Shown in pieces: positions 23,561-33,305 of a DNA stretch of 64,000 nucleotides. The stretch's first letter is position 1. Each line of letters begins with the position of its first letter. The DNA is from Halocatena salina (GTDB taxonomy: Archaea > Halobacteriota > Halobacteria > Halobacteriales > Haloarculaceae): assembly GCF_023115355.1 (NCBI RefSeq), contig NZ_CP096019.1:2170001-2234000 (forward strand), given 5' to 3'. The notes under the pieces are model-generated. The model was not told the DNA's origin, ran no database searches, and saw nothing but the letters and a program-made list of their open reading frames with translations. The translations under genes were made by a program, and so were the position numbers.

Positions 23561-24577
23561 ATGCCAACGCCAAGCAGACCACGAAAAGGCTCGATGGGCT
23601 TCAGCCCGCGTGTCCGTGCTTCGAGCGAGGTGCCTCGAATCAGCACCTGGCCCGACGACGATGGACAGGTGGGGGTACAGGGGTTTGCCGGCTACAAGGC
23701 CGGTATGTCCCACGTCGTGATGATCAACGACGAGCCTGATTCCCCACAGGAGGGGATGGAAGAGACCGTTCCTGTAACGGTCGTTGAGACCCCGCCGATG
23801 CGCGCGGTCGCCGTTCGAGCCTACGAGACGACGCCGTACGGCCAGCGTCCGCTCACGGAGATCTGGACCGATGAGGTCCACGACGATCTTGCACGCGCAG
23901 TCGATCTCCCTGAGGAGCGCGACGACGGCCAGCAGCGAGAACAGACCGTTCGGGACGCGCTCGAATCGGGCGATCTCGGTGGTGTGCGTTTGATCACCCA
24001 CACCCTGCCGGGAGCGCTTTCGAGCGTTCCGAAACGAAAGCCAGACGTGATGGAGACGCGCGTCGGAGGTAGCACCCTCGAAGAGCGTCTTGAGTTCGCC
24101 TTGGAACTGCTCGGTGATGGCGGCGAACACACCGTTTCGGACGTGTTCCGAGCGGGCGAGTACGCCGACATCGCTGGCGTTACCAAGGGAAGCGGGACGC
24201 AAGGACCCGTCAAGCGCTGGGGTGTCCAAAAGCGCAAGGGCAAACACGCCCGACAAGGGTGGAAACGACGGATCGGGAACCTCGGTCCGTGGAACCCCTC
24301 ACGAGTGCGCTCGACGGTCCCACAGCAAGGTCAGACGGGATATCACCAGCGGACTGAACTCAACAAGCGCATCATCTCTATCGGTGATGAGGACGTGACG
24401 CCGGAGGGTGGATTCATCAACTACGGCGATGTTGATGGTGAGTACGTCCTCGTCAAGGGATCGGTGCCCGGTCCGAAACAGCGCCTCATCCGGTTTCGTC
24501 CCGCGGTGCGGCCGAACGACCAACCGCGCCTCGATCCGGAGGTTCGATACGTCTCTACGGAGAGTGACCAAGGATGA
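23561..24577 (+). CDS. rpl3: Ribosomal protein uL3
   Basis: The 338-residue product starts M-P-T-P-S-R-P-R-K-G-S and has the archaeal/eukaryotic uL3 layout, including G-Y-K-A-G-M-S-H, K-G-S-G-T-Q-G-P-V-K-R-W-G and the tip region around H-T-V-S-D-V. uL3 binds domain VI of 23S rRNA and reaches toward the peptidyl transferase centre. It is the first ribosomal gene of the run. Its stop overlaps the start of uL4 by four bases. Confidence 0.98.
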   Translation: MPTPSRPRKGSMGFSPRVRASSEVPRISTWPDDDGQVGVQGFAGYKAGMSHVVMINDEPDSPQEGMEETVPVTVVETPPMRAVAVRAYETTPYGQRPLTEIWTDEVHDDLARAVDLPEERDDGQQREQTVRDALESGDLGGVRLITHTLPGALSSVPKRKPDVMETRVGGSTLEERLEFALELLGDGGEHTVSDVFRAGEYADIAGVTKGSGTQGPVKRWGVQKRKGKHARQGWKRRIGNLGPWNPSRVRSTVPQQGQTGYHQRTELNKRIISIGDEDVTPEGGFINYGDVDGEYVLVKGSVPGPKQRLIRFRPAVRPNDQPRLDPEVRYVSTESDQG

Positions 24578-25317
24578 ACGCAACAGTACGCGATCTCGAC
24601 GGCAACGAAGCGGGGGAGATCGAACTTCCCGGCGTGTTCGAGACGACACACCGTCCCGACCTCATCGAGCGTGCGGTGCGTGCCGCACGGGCCAATCGCT
24701 CCCAGGATTACGGTGCAGACGAACACGCTGGTATGCGCACCCCGGCAGAATCGTTCGGCAGCGGCCGGGGCATGGCCCACGTTCCGCGCCAGAACAGCGT
24801 CGGTCGGCGCGTCCCACAAACCGTTGGCGGTAGACGGGCACACCCCCCGAAAACCGAAACGGATCGTGGCGAGAAGATCAACGACAAAGAGCGCACCCTC
24901 GCGATCGAAAGTGCGCTCGCGGCGACGACCGACTCCGAACTCGTCGCCGAGCGAGGCCACCAGTTCGAGGATATCGACGTCCCGGTGATCGTAACCGATG
25001 AGTTCGAGGATCTCGTCAAAACCAAAGCGGTCGTCGAACTGCTCGAAACCCTCGGGCTGCACGACGATATCGAGCGCGCCGAGGACGGCATAAGCGTTCG
25101 TGCTGGCCGTGGCACCACTCGCGGACGGAAGTACAAACGGCCGAAGTCGATCCTCTTTGTGACGAGTGAGGAGCCATCAAAAGCGGCCCGCAACCTCGCG
25201 GGAGCGGACGTGGCGACCGCACGCGAGGTCAACGCTGAAGATCTCGCCCCCGGTGGCCACGCCGGACGGCTCACCATCTTCACCGAAAGCGCGATCGAGG
25301 AGGTGAACAAACGATGA
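24574..25317 (+). CDS. rpl4: Ribosomal protein uL4
   Basis: The 247-residue archaeal uL4 includes the long internal loop rich in Arg and Gly (G-S-G-R-G-M-A-H-V-P-R-Q-N, about residues 63-78) that lines the exit tunnel. R-G-T-T-R-G-R-K-Y-K-R-P-K lies near 175-187. The start overlaps uL3 by four bases and the stop overlaps uL23 by four. The gene is part of the S10-type cluster. Confidence 0.98.
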   Translation: MNATVRDLDGNEAGEIELPGVFETTHRPDLIERAVRAARANRSQDYGADEHAGMRTPAESFGSGRGMAHVPRQNSVGRRVPQTVGGRRAHPPKTETDRGEKINDKERTLAIESALAATTDSELVAERGHQFEDIDVPVIVTDEFEDLVKTKAVVELLETLGLHDDIERAEDGISVRAGRGTTRGRKYKRPKSILFVTSEEPSKAARNLAGADVATAREVNAEDLAPGGHAGRLTIFTESAIEEVNKR

Positions 25318-25577
25318 CATCAACGACGAACATCATCCGTCATCCGAACGTGACCGAGAAGGCGATGGACAAGATGGACTTCGAGAACAAACTGGAGTTC
25401 GTCGTCGCTCTCGACGCCTCGAAGCCGGAAATCAAGTCGGCGCTCGCAGAGCAGTTCGATATCGCCGTTGAGGACATCACGACACAGGTAACGCCTAATG
25501 GAACGAAAAAGGCCACTGTGCGCCTGTCGGACGACGACGACGCACAGGAGGTCGCTTCACGTATCGGGGTGTTCTAA
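25314..25577 (+). CDS. rpl23: Ribosomal protein uL23
   Basis: The 87-residue protein matches uL23, which sits at the exit of the ribosomal tunnel and docks SRP and the translocon. It has the N-terminal I-I-R-H-P-N-V-T-E-K and the central L-E-F-V-V-A-L-D-A-S-K. A strong GGAGGTG ribosome-binding site lies before its ATG, inside uL4. Two bases separate its stop from the uL2 start. Confidence 0.97.
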   Translation: MTSTTNIIRHPNVTEKAMDKMDFENKLEFVVALDASKPEIKSALAEQFDIAVEDITTQVTPNGTKKATVRLSDDDDAQEVASRIGVF

Positions 25578-25579
25578 CG

Positions 25580-26308
25580 ATGGGACGACGCATTCTCGGA
25601 CAGCGGCGTGGTCGCGGGACACCGACGTTCCGCGCGCCGTCACACCGATACAAAGCGGATCTCTCCCATCGAAACGAGGAGACGGACGATGATGTCATCT
25701 CCGGGACGATCGTCGATATCGAACATGATCCGGCGCGCTCTGCGCCCGTCGCGGCCGTTGAGTTCGAGGACGGCGACAAGCGACTCGTGCTCGCTCCCGA
25801 GGGGATCACTGTCGGCGAGGAGATCCAGATCGGTATCAGCGCGGAGATCGCACAGGGGAACACGCTCCCGCTCAGGGAGATCCCGGAGGGCGTTCCGGTG
25901 TGTAACGTCGAGCGCCAGCCCGGTGACGGCGGCAAATTCGCCCGTTCGTCGGGCGTGAACGCGACGTTGCTCACCCACGACCGCAACGCTGCGGTCGTAC
26001 AGCTTCCCAGCGGCGAGGTCCGACGGTTGTCACCCGACTGTCGCGCCACGATCGGTGTGGTCGCAGGCGGTGGCCGAACGGAAAAGCCGCTAGTGAAAGC
26101 CGGAAAGCAGTACCACAAGATGCGTGCGCGTGGCACCAAGTGGCCGCGCGTTCGCGGGGTAGCGATGAACGCAGTCGATCACCCGTTCGGTGGCGGTGGT
26201 CGTCAACACCCCGGTCGACCGAAAAGCGTCTCTGGGGACGCACCGCCCGGCCGAAAGGTCGGTGACATCGCGTCCCGGCGTACCGGTACAACCGGCAAAG
26301 GGAAATAA
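25580..26308 (+). CDS. rpl2: Ribosomal protein uL2
   Basis: The 242-residue protein is archaeal uL2, essential for peptidyl-transferase structure and subunit joining. It starts [13 protein letters not shown] and contains the conserved loop [11 protein letters not shown] near residues 194-204, which includes the histidine placed near the catalytic centre. The C-terminus ends in the usual basic [10 protein letters not shown]. Confidence 0.98.
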   Translation: MGRRILGQRRGRGTPTFRAPSHRYKADLSHRNEETDDDVISGTIVDIEHDPARSAPVAAVEFEDGDKRLVLAPEGITVGEEIQIGISAEIAQGNTLPLREIPEGVPVCNVERQPGDGGKFARSSGVNATLLTHDRNAAVVQLPSGEVRRLSPDCRATIGVVAGGGRTEKPLVKAGKQYHKMRARGTKWPRVRGVAMNAVDHPFGGGGRQHPGRPKSVSGDAPPGRKVGDIASRRTGTTGKGK

Positions 26309-26313
26309 CAACC

Positions 26314-26745
26314 ATGTCGAATTCGGACTACCAGATCGGCCGCGACTCCGATGAGGAGTTTACCTATCGTGGCCACACGCTGTCAGAACTCCGGGAGATG
26401 GAGCTTTCGGAGTTCGCGGAACTGCTCCCCGCACGGAAGCGGCGAACCATCGAACGCGGTCTGACCACCGAACAGCAGAAGCTGTTCGAGAAGGCGACTG
26501 AGCGCGACGTTGAGGAGTCGGCGAACCGACCGCTCCGGACCCACCTGCGTGACATGCCGATTCTGCCGGAGTTCGTCGAAAAGACGTTTGCCGTATACGA
26601 CGGCGAGGAGTTCGAGCGGGTGTACGTCGAACCGGAGATGCTCGGTCATTACTTGGGTGAGTTCGTGCTGACCCGACAGTCTGTCGAGCACGGTCAGGCC
26701 GGTATCGGCGCGACACGCTCCTCGAAGTTCGTGCCACTCAAATAA
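26314..26745 (+). CDS. rps19: Ribosomal protein uS19
   Basis: The 143-residue protein is the long archaeal/eukaryotic form of uS19, with an N-terminal region carrying [11 protein letters not shown] and the core [14 protein letters not shown]. The C-terminal basic segment [12 protein letters not shown] contacts the head of the small subunit. It sits 5 bases after uL2 and 1 base before uL22. Confidence 0.97.
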   Translation: MSNSDYQIGRDSDEEFTYRGHTLSELREMELSEFAELLPARKRRTIERGLTTEQQKLFEKATERDVEESANRPLRTHLRDMPILPEFVEKTFAVYDGEEFERVYVEPEMLGHYLGEFVLTRQSVEHGQAGIGATRSSKFVPLK

Positions 26746-26746
26746 C

Positions 26747-27208
26747 ATGGGAATCAGCTACAGTGTCGACGCGGATCCGGACACCACGGCGAAAGCGATG
26801 CTCCGGGAGCGTCACATGAGCCACAAGCACAGCAAGGAGATCGCCCGCGAGATCAAAGGAATGACCGCTGGCGACGCGATCGAGTACCTCGAAGCCGTGA
26901 TCGCCGGTGAGAAATCCGTCCCGTTCAAATCCCACAACAGCGGCGTGGGGCATCGAAAGGACATCGACGGCTGGGACGCTGGTCGCTACCCCGAAAAGGC
27001 GACCAACGCGTTCCTCGATCTGTTGGAGAACGGCGTTTCGAACGCCGATCATCAGGGATTCGACGGCGAGGCGATGGAGATCGATCACGTCGCAGCGCAC
27101 AAGGTGGGCGAAAGTCCCGGTCGACAGCCCCGAGCGTTCGGTCGCGCGACCGAATGGAACACGCCCCAGGTCGATGTCGAACTCGTCTTGAGTGAGGTGA
27201 CTGAATAA
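26747..27208 (+). CDS. rpl22: Ribosomal protein uL22
   Basis: The 153-residue protein matches archaeal uL22, which has a globular part on the surface and a hairpin in the exit tunnel. It has R-E-R-H-M-S-H-K-H-S-K-E and the hairpin region F-K-S-H-N-S-G-V-G-H-R-K, then P-G-R-Q-P-R-A-F-G-R-A-T. Its last base is shared with the first base of the uS3 start. Confidence 0.97.
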   Translation: MGISYSVDADPDTTAKAMLRERHMSHKHSKEIAREIKGMTAGDAIEYLEAVIAGEKSVPFKSHNSGVGHRKDIDGWDAGRYPEKATNAFLDLLENGVSNADHQGFDGEAMEIDHVAAHKVGESPGRQPRAFGRATEWNTPQVDVELVLSEVTE

Positions 27209-28140
27209 TGGCAGATGAACAACAATTCATCGAGAACGGTATCCAGCGGACCCAGATCAACGAGTTCTTCCAGGAAGAACTCGATCGAGCGGGATACGGC
27301 GGCATGGAGGTCGCTCAGACCCCGATGGGGACCCAGATCGTTCTGAAAGCCGAAAAGCCCGGAATGGTCATCGGGAAGGGCGGAAAGAACATCCGGAAGA
27401 TCACCTCGGAACTCGAAGAGCGCTTCGATCTCGACGATCCACAGATCGACGTTCAGGAGGTCGATGAGCCTGATCTGAACGCCCAGATCGTTGCTGATCG
27501 GCTTGCAAACGCGCTCGAACGCGGGTGGTACTTCCGGAAGGCGGGCCACACCACGATCGATCGGATCATGGATTCGGGTGCGCTCGGCGCAGAAATCGTC
27601 CTTTCGGGGAAAGTCACGGGTGCTCGCTCTCGCGTCGAGAAGTTCAACCGTGGCTATATCAAGCACAACGGCGAGCCAGCTGACGACATCGTCGACGACG
27701 GACAGAGCGTCGCGGTGATGAAACTCGGTACGATCGGTGTGACGGTGAAGATCATTCCACCCGAAGCCGAGTTACCCGACGACTTCCAAGTTCACGAGGA
27801 CGTCGACGTTTCCGACTACGTCGTCGAACCCGAAGAGGAGGGCGTTGAGGAGTTGCTCGCTGGCGAGGAGGACACCGCTGCTGAGGCTCAAGCTGCCGAA
27901 GACGCCGAAATCACCGAAGCGTCGACGACAGAAGCCGAGACGGAATCGACCGACGTTCCCGAAGAAGTAATCGAGGAGGCCGTCCCGGACCAAGAGGTTC
28001 AGCAACCGGAGTCCGACACGGAGATCGAAGAAGAACTCGACGAACTCGACGAGGAGGTCGAAACCGAAGCCGAGGAGCTGCTGTCCGAGATGGAAGACGA
28101 AGACGAAGACGAAGGCGAAGACGAGGAGGTGCAAGAGTAG
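27208..28140 (+). CDS. rps3: Ribosomal protein uS3 with long acidic C-terminal tail
   Basis: The 310-residue protein has the N-terminal KH domain (G-K-G-G-K-N-I-R-K near residues 48-56) and the S3 C-terminal domain (R-G-W-Y-F-R-K-A-G-H-T near 107-117, G-V-T-V-K-I-I near 179). From about residue 205 to the end there is a 100-residue tail dominated by Glu and Asp. The core binds mRNA at the entry channel. Long acidic tails on uS3 are a haloarchaeal habit, probably an adaptation to high salt, and this one is unusually long. uL29 begins immediately after the stop codon. Confidence 0.97.
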   Translation: MADEQQFIENGIQRTQINEFFQEELDRAGYGGMEVAQTPMGTQIVLKAEKPGMVIGKGGKNIRKITSELEERFDLDDPQIDVQEVDEPDLNAQIVADRLANALERGWYFRKAGHTTIDRIMDSGALGAEIVLSGKVTGARSRVEKFNRGYIKHNGEPADDIVDDGQSVAVMKLGTIGVTVKIIPPEAELPDDFQVHEDVDVSDYVVEPEEEGVEELLAGEEDTAAEAQAAEDAEITEASTTEAETESTDVPEEVIEEAVPDQEVQQPESDTEIEEELDELDEEVETEAEELLSEMEDEDEDEGEDEEVQE

Positions 28141-28356
28141 ATGGCGATCTACCGCGCCGAAGAGTTGCGAGACATGACGCCCGCCGAGCGCCAGAACGCA
28201 CTGGACGATCTCGAGACGGAACTGCTCAACGATCGTGCCGTCCAAGCGACGGGTGGAGCGCCCGACAACCCAGGACGGATCAAGGAGATCCGCCGGACGA
28301 TCGCGCGGATCAAGACGATCCAGCGAGAGGAAGGCGACTTCGAAACAGACGAATAG
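28141..28356 (+). CDS. rpmC: Ribosomal protein uL29
   Basis: The 71-residue protein is uL29, a helical hairpin next to the exit tunnel that helps recruit SRP. It has the family start [13 protein letters not shown] and the [14 protein letters not shown] motif. The ATG follows the uS3 stop with no gap, and Rpp29 starts 6 bases after the stop. Confidence 0.95.
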   Translation: MAIYRAEELRDMTPAERQNALDDLETELLNDRAVQATGGAPDNPGRIKEIRRTIARIKTIQREEGDFETDE

Positions 28357-28362
28357 ACGACA

Positions 28363-28647
28363 ATGCTAACTGCCGAGACTCTCCCACGACACGAACTCAT
28401 CGGCCTGCGCGTGCGGGTCGTCGAGTCGTCGGACCCGACCCTAGTCGGGTGTGAGGGGACCGTCGTCATGGAGACGACGAACATCCTCACCGTTAGAGCA
28501 GGGTCTCGGACGCGACAGGTGCCAAAGGCCGTCGTGACGTTCGAGTTCGCGCTCCCGGACGGTGAGTACGTCACCGTCGACGGCGAGCGTCTACTCGCCC
28601 GCCCGGCCCGACGCACCGAACGCACTGGAGGTTCACAATGGCAATAG
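28363..28647 (+). CDS. rnp1: Ribonuclease P protein component 1 (Rpp29)
   Basis: The 94-residue protein matches archaeal Rpp29/Pop4, a Sm-like barrel subunit of RNase P that partners Rpp21. It has H-E-L-I-G-L-R-V-R-V-V, the G-T-V-V-M-E-T-T-N strand pair and V-T-F-E-F. In archaea the gene regularly lies between uL29 and uS17, as here. Its last 10 bases overlap the uS17 start, so the RNase P subunit is made with the ribosome. Confidence 0.93.
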   Translation: MLTAETLPRHELIGLRVRVVESSDPTLVGCEGTVVMETTNILTVRAGSRTRQVPKAVVTFEFALPDGEYVTVDGERLLARPARRTERTGGSQWQ

Positions 28648-28988
28648 GACTCGACGTAGCACAACCGCCGGAACCCGAGAATCCGGAGGACTACGATTAC
28701 GAAACGTGCCCGTTCTACGGTAGCTTGTCCGTTCGCGGACAAGTGATCGAGGGACAGGTCGTTTCGACGGAGATGCAACGCACCGTCATCGTCGAGCGGG
28801 AGTACGAGGTCAAGGTGCCGAAGTACGACCGCCAGATGAAGCGACGATCGCGCATTCCGGCCCACGTGCCGGAAGTGCTCGAACCGCTCTCGACTGGCGA
28901 TGATGTGAAAATAGCCGAAACGCGACCGCTCTCGAAGACGAAATCCCACGTGGTCGTAGAGGTCACCTCCGAGGGAGGTGAGGACTGA
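28638..28988 (+). CDS. rps17: Ribosomal protein uS17
   Basis: The 116-residue protein is the long archaeal form of uS17 with an OB fold. It has [12 protein letters not shown] near residue 24, [13 protein letters not shown] and the C-terminal [12 protein letters not shown]. The ATG lies inside the end of the Rpp29 gene and the stop shares one base with the uL14 start. Confidence 0.97.
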   Translation: MAIGLDVAQPPEPENPEDYDYETCPFYGSLSVRGQVIEGQVVSTEMQRTVIVEREYEVKVPKYDRQMKRRSRIPAHVPEVLEPLSTGDDVKIAETRPLSKTKSHVVVEVTSEGGED

Positions 28989-29386
28989 TGCGTGCGCTCA
29001 ATGCGGACGTAACTCAAGGTCTAGAAAAGGGTTCGCTCGTTACGTGTGCGGACAACACGGGCGCGCGTGAATTGAAGATCACCAGCGTCGACGGCTACGG
29101 TGGCACGAAAAACCGCCATCCGAAGGCCGGACTTGGTGATCTCGTTACTGTCTCGGTTACCAAGGGGACCCCGGAGATGCGCCGGCAGGTGCTCAAAGCA
29201 GTCGTCATTCGCCAGCGGAAGGCGATCAGACGCCCCGACGGGACCCGCGTGAAGTTCGAAGACAACGCGGCGGTCATCGTGGACGAGAATCACGATCCCC
29301 GGGGGACCGAGATCAAAGGACCGATCGCACGGGAGGTCGCAGAACGGTTCGGAAGTGTCGCCAGTACGGCGACGATGATCGTGTAG
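28988..29386 (+). CDS. rpl14: Ribosomal protein uL14
   Basis: The 132-residue protein matches uL14, which forms an intersubunit bridge. It has [11 protein letters not shown] near residue 20, [13 protein letters not shown] near 75 and the C-terminal [11 protein letters not shown]. The gene touches uS17 upstream and is 6 bases from uL24 downstream. Confidence 0.98.
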   Translation: MRALNADVTQGLEKGSLVTCADNTGARELKITSVDGYGGTKNRHPKAGLGDLVTVSVTKGTPEMRRQVLKAVVIRQRKAIRRPDGTRVKFEDNAAVIVDENHDPRGTEIKGPIAREVAERFGSVASTATMIV

Positions 29387-29392
29387 AGAACC

Positions 29393-29752
29393 ATGACTCG
29401 ACAACCACACAAACAACGACAAAATCAACGGCGCGCACCACTGCACGAGCGTCACAAACAGGTTCGTGCACCACTCTCGACGGAGCTGCGCGAGGAGTAC
29501 GGTCAGCGGAGCGTCCGGGTCAATTCGGGTGACACCGTCGAGGTGATGCGGGGTGATTTCGCGGACGAAGACGGCGAGGTCGTTGACGTGAATCTGCGCG
29601 ATGCGACCGTTACGGTCGAAGATATCACGCTTGAGACCGCCGACGGCGAGGAAATCGCCCGTCCGTTGGATGCGAGCAACCTCCGCGTAACCGACCTCGA
29701 CCTGTCCGACGACGTTCGGGAGGCGCGCCTTACGGAGGACAACGATGAGTAA
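29393..29752 (+). CDS. rpl24: Ribosomal protein uL24
   Basis: The 119-residue protein is archaeal uL24, an assembly initiator of the large subunit. It has the basic start [11 protein letters not shown] and the KOW motif region [16 protein letters not shown]. The C-terminus is acidic. The stop overlaps the eS4 start by eight bases. Confidence 0.96.
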   Translation: MTRQPHKQRQNQRRAPLHERHKQVRAPLSTELREEYGQRSVRVNSGDTVEVMRGDFADEDGEVVDVNLRDATVTVEDITLETADGEEIARPLDASNLRVTDLDLSDDVREARLTEDNDE

Positions 29753-30482
29753 GCATCAAAAGCGACTCTCGGTACCGAAAACGTGGCCGATCGCCCGCAA
29801 AGAACAACAGTACACCGTCAAAGCCGACGCGGGTCCCCACGGTGAGGAGGGGGTCCCGCTGTTGATCGTGCTTCGAGATGTACTCGGCTACACCGACTCG
29901 AAAAAGGAGGCGACGTACGCGCTCGATCAGGGAAGCGTCCTCGTCAACGGTGACGTTCCCTCGGACGTACGTCGACCGGTCGGGATGTTCGACATCATCT
30001 CATTCATTGAGCGCGAGGAGTATTACCGCGTCTTCCCCGATGAGGGTGGACGGCTCGCGTTGACGCCGATCGACGCCGAAGACACGGACGGGAAGCTTGG
30101 AAAAGTGACGAACAAGCGTCATGTTTCCGGTGGTCAGATCCAGATCGGACTCCACGACGGTCAGACGTTGTTGACCGAGGACTCCTCGATCAGCCCGAAC
30201 GATTCCATCGTTGTCGGGACCGACGACGAGGAGATCCTCGCTCATTTCCCCTATGAAAAGGGGTCGCTGGTCACGGCCGTCAAGGGACGACACGCCGGAG
30301 AAATCGGAACGATCGAGGAGATCTCGGTTACTCCTGGCAGTTCGCCCAACGGCGTCACCGTAGATCAGGACGATGAGGGCTTCGAAACCGTCGAGGAGTA
30401 CGTCGTCGTCATCGACGAGAACTTCCTCCAAGAGTCCGACGACACCGACTCGCCGGAGGAAACGGAGGTGAGTGAATCGTGA
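29745..30482 (+). CDS. rps4e: Ribosomal protein eS4
   Basis: The 245-residue protein is eS4, specific to archaea and eukaryotes. It has the S4-type RNA-binding segment ([18 protein letters not shown] near residues 50-67), the central R-V-F-P-D region and a KOW-like [10 protein letters not shown] near 187. The C-terminal 20 residues are acidic. Its stop overlaps the GTG start of uL5 by four bases. Confidence 0.97.
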   Translation: MSKHQKRLSVPKTWPIARKEQQYTVKADAGPHGEEGVPLLIVLRDVLGYTDSKKEATYALDQGSVLVNGDVPSDVRRPVGMFDIISFIEREEYYRVFPDEGGRLALTPIDAEDTDGKLGKVTNKRHVSGGQIQIGLHDGQTLLTEDSSISPNDSIVVGTDDEEILAHFPYEKGSLVTAVKGRHAGEIGTIEEISVTPGSSPNGVTVDQDDEGFETVEEYVVVIDENFLQESDDTDSPEETEVSES

Positions 30483-31009
30483 GCAGTGAATCCGATGTCG
30501 CAAACGAGTTCCACGAGATGCGTATGCCGGTCGTCGAGAAAATCGTCGTCCACATGGGCATCGGCACGGGCGGCCAGAAGCTCGCAGACGCAGAGGAGAT
30601 CTTAGCGGAGATCACCGACCAAGAACCGGTACGGACGGTTGCAGAACAGACCGTTCCGGATTTCAACATCCGTGAAGGTGATCCGATCGGTGCGAAAGTG
30701 ACTCTTCGAGGTGACCGTGCCGAAGCGTTCCTCGAAACGGCGCTGTCGTTCGTGGATATCGAACGGTCGCAGTTCGACGAGACGGGGAACTTCAGCTTTG
30801 GCATCGAAGAGCACACGAACTTCGAAGGACAGGAGTACGATCCGAACATCGGGATTCACGGATTGGACGTGACGGTAAACCTCGTCCGTCCCGGTTATCG
30901 GGTCCGAAAGCGAGACAAGGTCAACCGACAGATCCCAGCTAGCCACCGGCTTACCGTCGAGGACGCCATCGCGTTCCTCGAAACCCGGTTCGATCTGGAG
31001 GTACAGTAA
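30479..31009 (+). CDS. rpl5: Ribosomal protein uL5
   Basis: The 176-residue protein starts at a GTG codon that overlaps the eS4 stop. It has [16 protein letters not shown] near residues 10-25 and the F-G-I-E-E-H region near 105, as in archaeal uL5 that binds 5S rRNA. Three bases separate its stop from the uS14 start. Confidence 0.97.
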   Translation: MSSESDVANEFHEMRMPVVEKIVVHMGIGTGGQKLADAEEILAEITDQEPVRTVAEQTVPDFNIREGDPIGAKVTLRGDRAEAFLETALSFVDIERSQFDETGNFSFGIEEHTNFEGQEYDPNIGIHGLDVTVNLVRPGYRVRKRDKVNRQIPASHRLTVEDAIAFLETRFDLEVQ

Positions 31010-31012
31010 TTC

Positions 31013-31201
31013 ATGAGCGAAAGTGAACAACAAGAGCGGACCCCGGAGACGGGCGAGCACGGCACGAAGCGTACAGACCAGATTCAGGAGTGCCAGCGCT
31101 GCGGTCGCAAGCAAGGGCTGGTCGGAAAGTACGATATCTGGCTTTGTCGGCAGTGTTTCCGTGAGATCGCCCGCGAAATGGGATTCAAAAAGTACAGCTA
31201 A
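31013..31201 (+). CDS. rps14: Ribosomal protein uS14 (zinc-binding)
   Basis: The 62-residue protein has the zinc ribbon C-Q-R-C (residues 28-31) and C-R-Q-C (46-49) with K-Y-D-I-W-L and M-G-F-K-K-Y-S at the end. The first 25 residues form a hydrophilic extension compared with thermophile homologues. It joins the head of the 30S subunit. It is in the normal place between uL5 and uS8. Confidence 0.96.
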   Translation: MSESEQQERTPETGEHGTKRTDQIQECQRCGRKQGLVGKYDIWLCRQCFREIAREMGFKKYS

Positions 31202-31204
31202 ACT

Positions 31205-31597
31205 ATGGCGGACAACGATCCACTCAGCAGCGCGCTCTCGGGGCTTGACAACGCCGAGGGCGTGGGGCATCTCACCCACACGGTATCGCCCGCCTCGAAC
31301 ATCATCGGCAGCGTGCTCGAAGTGTTCTATGACTTCGGGTACATCGACGGCTTCCAGTACGTCGATGACGGCAAAGCCGGTCAGTTCGAGGTTGATCTAA
31401 AAGGTGCAATCAACGAGTGCGGTCCCGTGACGCCCCGATACGCCGCGGGCGTCGACGAGTTCGAAAGATGGGAAAAGCGGTATCTTCCCGCGCGAGATTA
31501 CGGGGCGCTCGTCGTGACCACCAGCAGCGGCATCATGAGCCACTATGAGGCCCGCAAACAGGGCATCGGTGGCCAAGTAATCGCATACGTCTACTGA
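31205..31597 (+). CDS. rps8: Ribosomal protein uS8
   Basis: The 130-residue protein matches archaeal uS8. The C-terminal half has R-Y-L-P-A-R-D-Y-G-A-L-V-V-T-T-S and I-M-S-H-Y-E-A-R, which bind helix 21 of 16S rRNA. The start lies 3 bases after the uS14 stop, and its last base is shared with the first base of uL6. Confidence 0.97.
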   Translation: MADNDPLSSALSGLDNAEGVGHLTHTVSPASNIIGSVLEVFYDFGYIDGFQYVDDGKAGQFEVDLKGAINECGPVTPRYAAGVDEFERWEKRYLPARDYGALVVTTSSGIMSHYEARKQGIGGQVIAYVY

Positions 31598-32142
31598 TGG
31601 ACATGACTGTTGAAACCGAAATCGAACTACCGGACGACGTTACCGGGTCGCTGGACCATCTCGATCTCACGATCGACGGCCCACAAGGCACGGTGACGCG
31701 ACGGCTGTGGTATCCAGACGTCCGTGTCACCGTCGAAGATGGCACGGTACGGATCGAAACCGACGAGAACGATGCGAACACGCAATCGACCGTCGGCACG
31801 TTCGAGAGCCACATCCGGAACATGATCCACGGCGTGACCGAGGGATGGACCTACGAGATGGAAGTGCTGTACTCACACTTCCCGATGCAGGTGAGTGTCG
31901 ACGGCGGCGATGTGATCATCTCGAACTTCCTTGGTGAGCGATCCGACCGACGGACTCCGATCCACGGCGACACTGACGTCGCCGTCGACGGTGAGGAGAT
32001 TACCCTTTCGGGTCCCGACATCGAGGCCGTCGGGCAGACCGCCGCGGATATCGAACAGCTGACACGCGTGACAGACAAGGATCCCCGTGTTTTCCAGGAC
32101 GGGGTGTACATCACCCAGAAACCCACACGAGGTGAAGCCTGA
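31597..32142 (+). CDS. rpl6: Ribosomal protein uL6
   Basis: The 181-residue protein has two repeated uL6 domains; the second carries [10 protein letters not shown] near residue 76 and [10 protein letters not shown] near 163. Either of two ATGs (31597 or 31603) could start it; the first shares a base with the uS8 stop. uL6 lies by the sarcin-ricin loop. The stop shares one base with the start of eL32. Confidence 0.97.
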   Translation: MDMTVETEIELPDDVTGSLDHLDLTIDGPQGTVTRRLWYPDVRVTVEDGTVRIETDENDANTQSTVGTFESHIRNMIHGVTEGWTYEMEVLYSHFPMQVSVDGGDVIISNFLGERSDRRTPIHGDTDVAVDGEEITLSGPDIEAVGQTAADIEQLTRVTDKDPRVFQDGVYITQKPTRGEA

Positions 32143-32867
32143 TGGCTGAACACGAGGACGAAACTGACGAATCGGACCCGCGATCGATGACCGATGTGAG
32201 CGGCATCGGTGAAACAAAAGCTGAAGCCCTTCAGGAGGCCGGATACGAATCAGTCGACGATCTGCGTCGAGCCGATCAGGATGATCTGTCGGAGGTCGAC
32301 GGCATCGGCAACGCGCTGGCCGCGCGTATCAAAGCCGACATCGGCGATCTAGAAATCGAAGCGGATACCACCGCCGAGATCGAAGAGGAAGGCGAACAGC
32401 CCGAGCCAGACGAAGCCACCGAGACGGAACTCCGCCCGCGGGGTCACGCGGACAAAACCCCGGATCTCGACGAGGAGACCGAGCGACTGCTCGCACAGCG
32501 AGCGAACGAAGGGTCGCCCGAGTTCAACCGTCAAGATCATCACAAGAAAAAGCGGACACCCGCGTCGTGGCGACGCCCTCGCGGCAACCTTTCGAAGCAA
32601 CGTCGGGGCGTGAAGGGCAAAGGACAGACGGTCGAAGCTGGCTTTCGGACGCCGGCCGCGGTGCGTGGCCGACACCCGAGCGGTTTCGAAGAAGTACGGG
32701 TGTTCAACACCGACGATTTGGAGGGAATCGATGGCGAGACCCACGCTGTCCGCATTGCGTCCTCGGTCGGCGCGCGAAAACGGGAGCGCATCGAGGAGAA
32801 AGCCGAAGACGCTGGCATCCGGGTACTCAATCCGACGTACGTGGAGGTAGCTGTCAACGATGAGTGA
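32142..32867 (+). CDS. rpl32e: Ribosomal protein eL32 with N-terminal helix-hairpin-helix extension
   Basis: The 241-residue protein is about 100 residues longer than eL32 of most archaea. The core (about 125-240) contains [19 protein letters not shown] and H-P-S-G-F-E-E. The N-terminal part (about 12-75) has two helix-hairpin-helix motifs, [12 protein letters not shown] and [12 protein letters not shown], followed by an acidic linker. Such an extension is known in haloarchaeal eL32 and may bind nucleic acid. The gene overlaps eL19 by eight bases. Confidence 0.96.
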   Translation: MAEHEDETDESDPRSMTDVSGIGETKAEALQEAGYESVDDLRRADQDDLSEVDGIGNALAARIKADIGDLEIEADTTAEIEEEGEQPEPDEATETELRPRGHADKTPDLDEETERLLAQRANEGSPEFNRQDHHKKKRTPASWRRPRGNLSKQRRGVKGKGQTVEAGFRTPAAVRGRHPSGFEEVRVFNTDDLEGIDGETHAVRIASSVGARKRERIEEKAEDAGIRVLNPTYVEVAVNDE

Positions 32868-33303
32868 TCTGAAAAATCAGAAACGACTCGCAGCGGACGA
32901 GCTGGACATCGGGAAAAACCGTGTCTGGCTCGATCCCGAAGCACAGGGCGAGATCGCCGACGCGATCACCCGAGAGGACATCCGTGATCTGATCGACCGC
33001 GACATCATCCAGAAAAAGCGGGAGAAGACGTCGAACTCTCGGGGTCGCGTGCGAGAGCGCAACGAAAAGCGCGCCTACGGTCACCTGAAGGGACCCGGCT
33101 CCCGGAAGGGGAAAGCTGGCGCACGGCAGGATCGAAAGAACGAGTGGGAAAGTCACATCCGCGCACAACGACGTCGACTGCGCGAACTCCGGGATTCGGG
33201 AGAAATTTCCCGTTCCCAGTACCGCACGCTGTACGATAGAGCCAGCGGTGGCGAATTCGACAGCGTGGGCGATCTCGAACGATACATAGAAGAGGACACA
33301 TAA
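32860..33303 (+). CDS. rpl19e: Ribosomal protein eL19
   Basis: The 147-residue protein is eL19, found only in archaea and eukaryotes. It has [19 protein letters not shown] near residues 8-26, the basic [11 protein letters not shown] linker and the R-R-R-L-R-E-L-R helix. It forms an intersubunit bridge. uL18 follows after two bases. Confidence 0.96.
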   Translation: MSDLKNQKRLAADELDIGKNRVWLDPEAQGEIADAITREDIRDLIDRDIIQKKREKTSNSRGRVRERNEKRAYGHLKGPGSRKGKAGARQDRKNEWESHIRAQRRRLRELRDSGEISRSQYRTLYDRASGGEFDSVGDLERYIEEDT

Positions 33304-33305
33304 TC

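Noticed and set aside
24574-25317. Long antisense frames inside the ribosomal operon
   Set aside because: Every one lies opposite or out of frame to a clearly recognised ribosomal protein.
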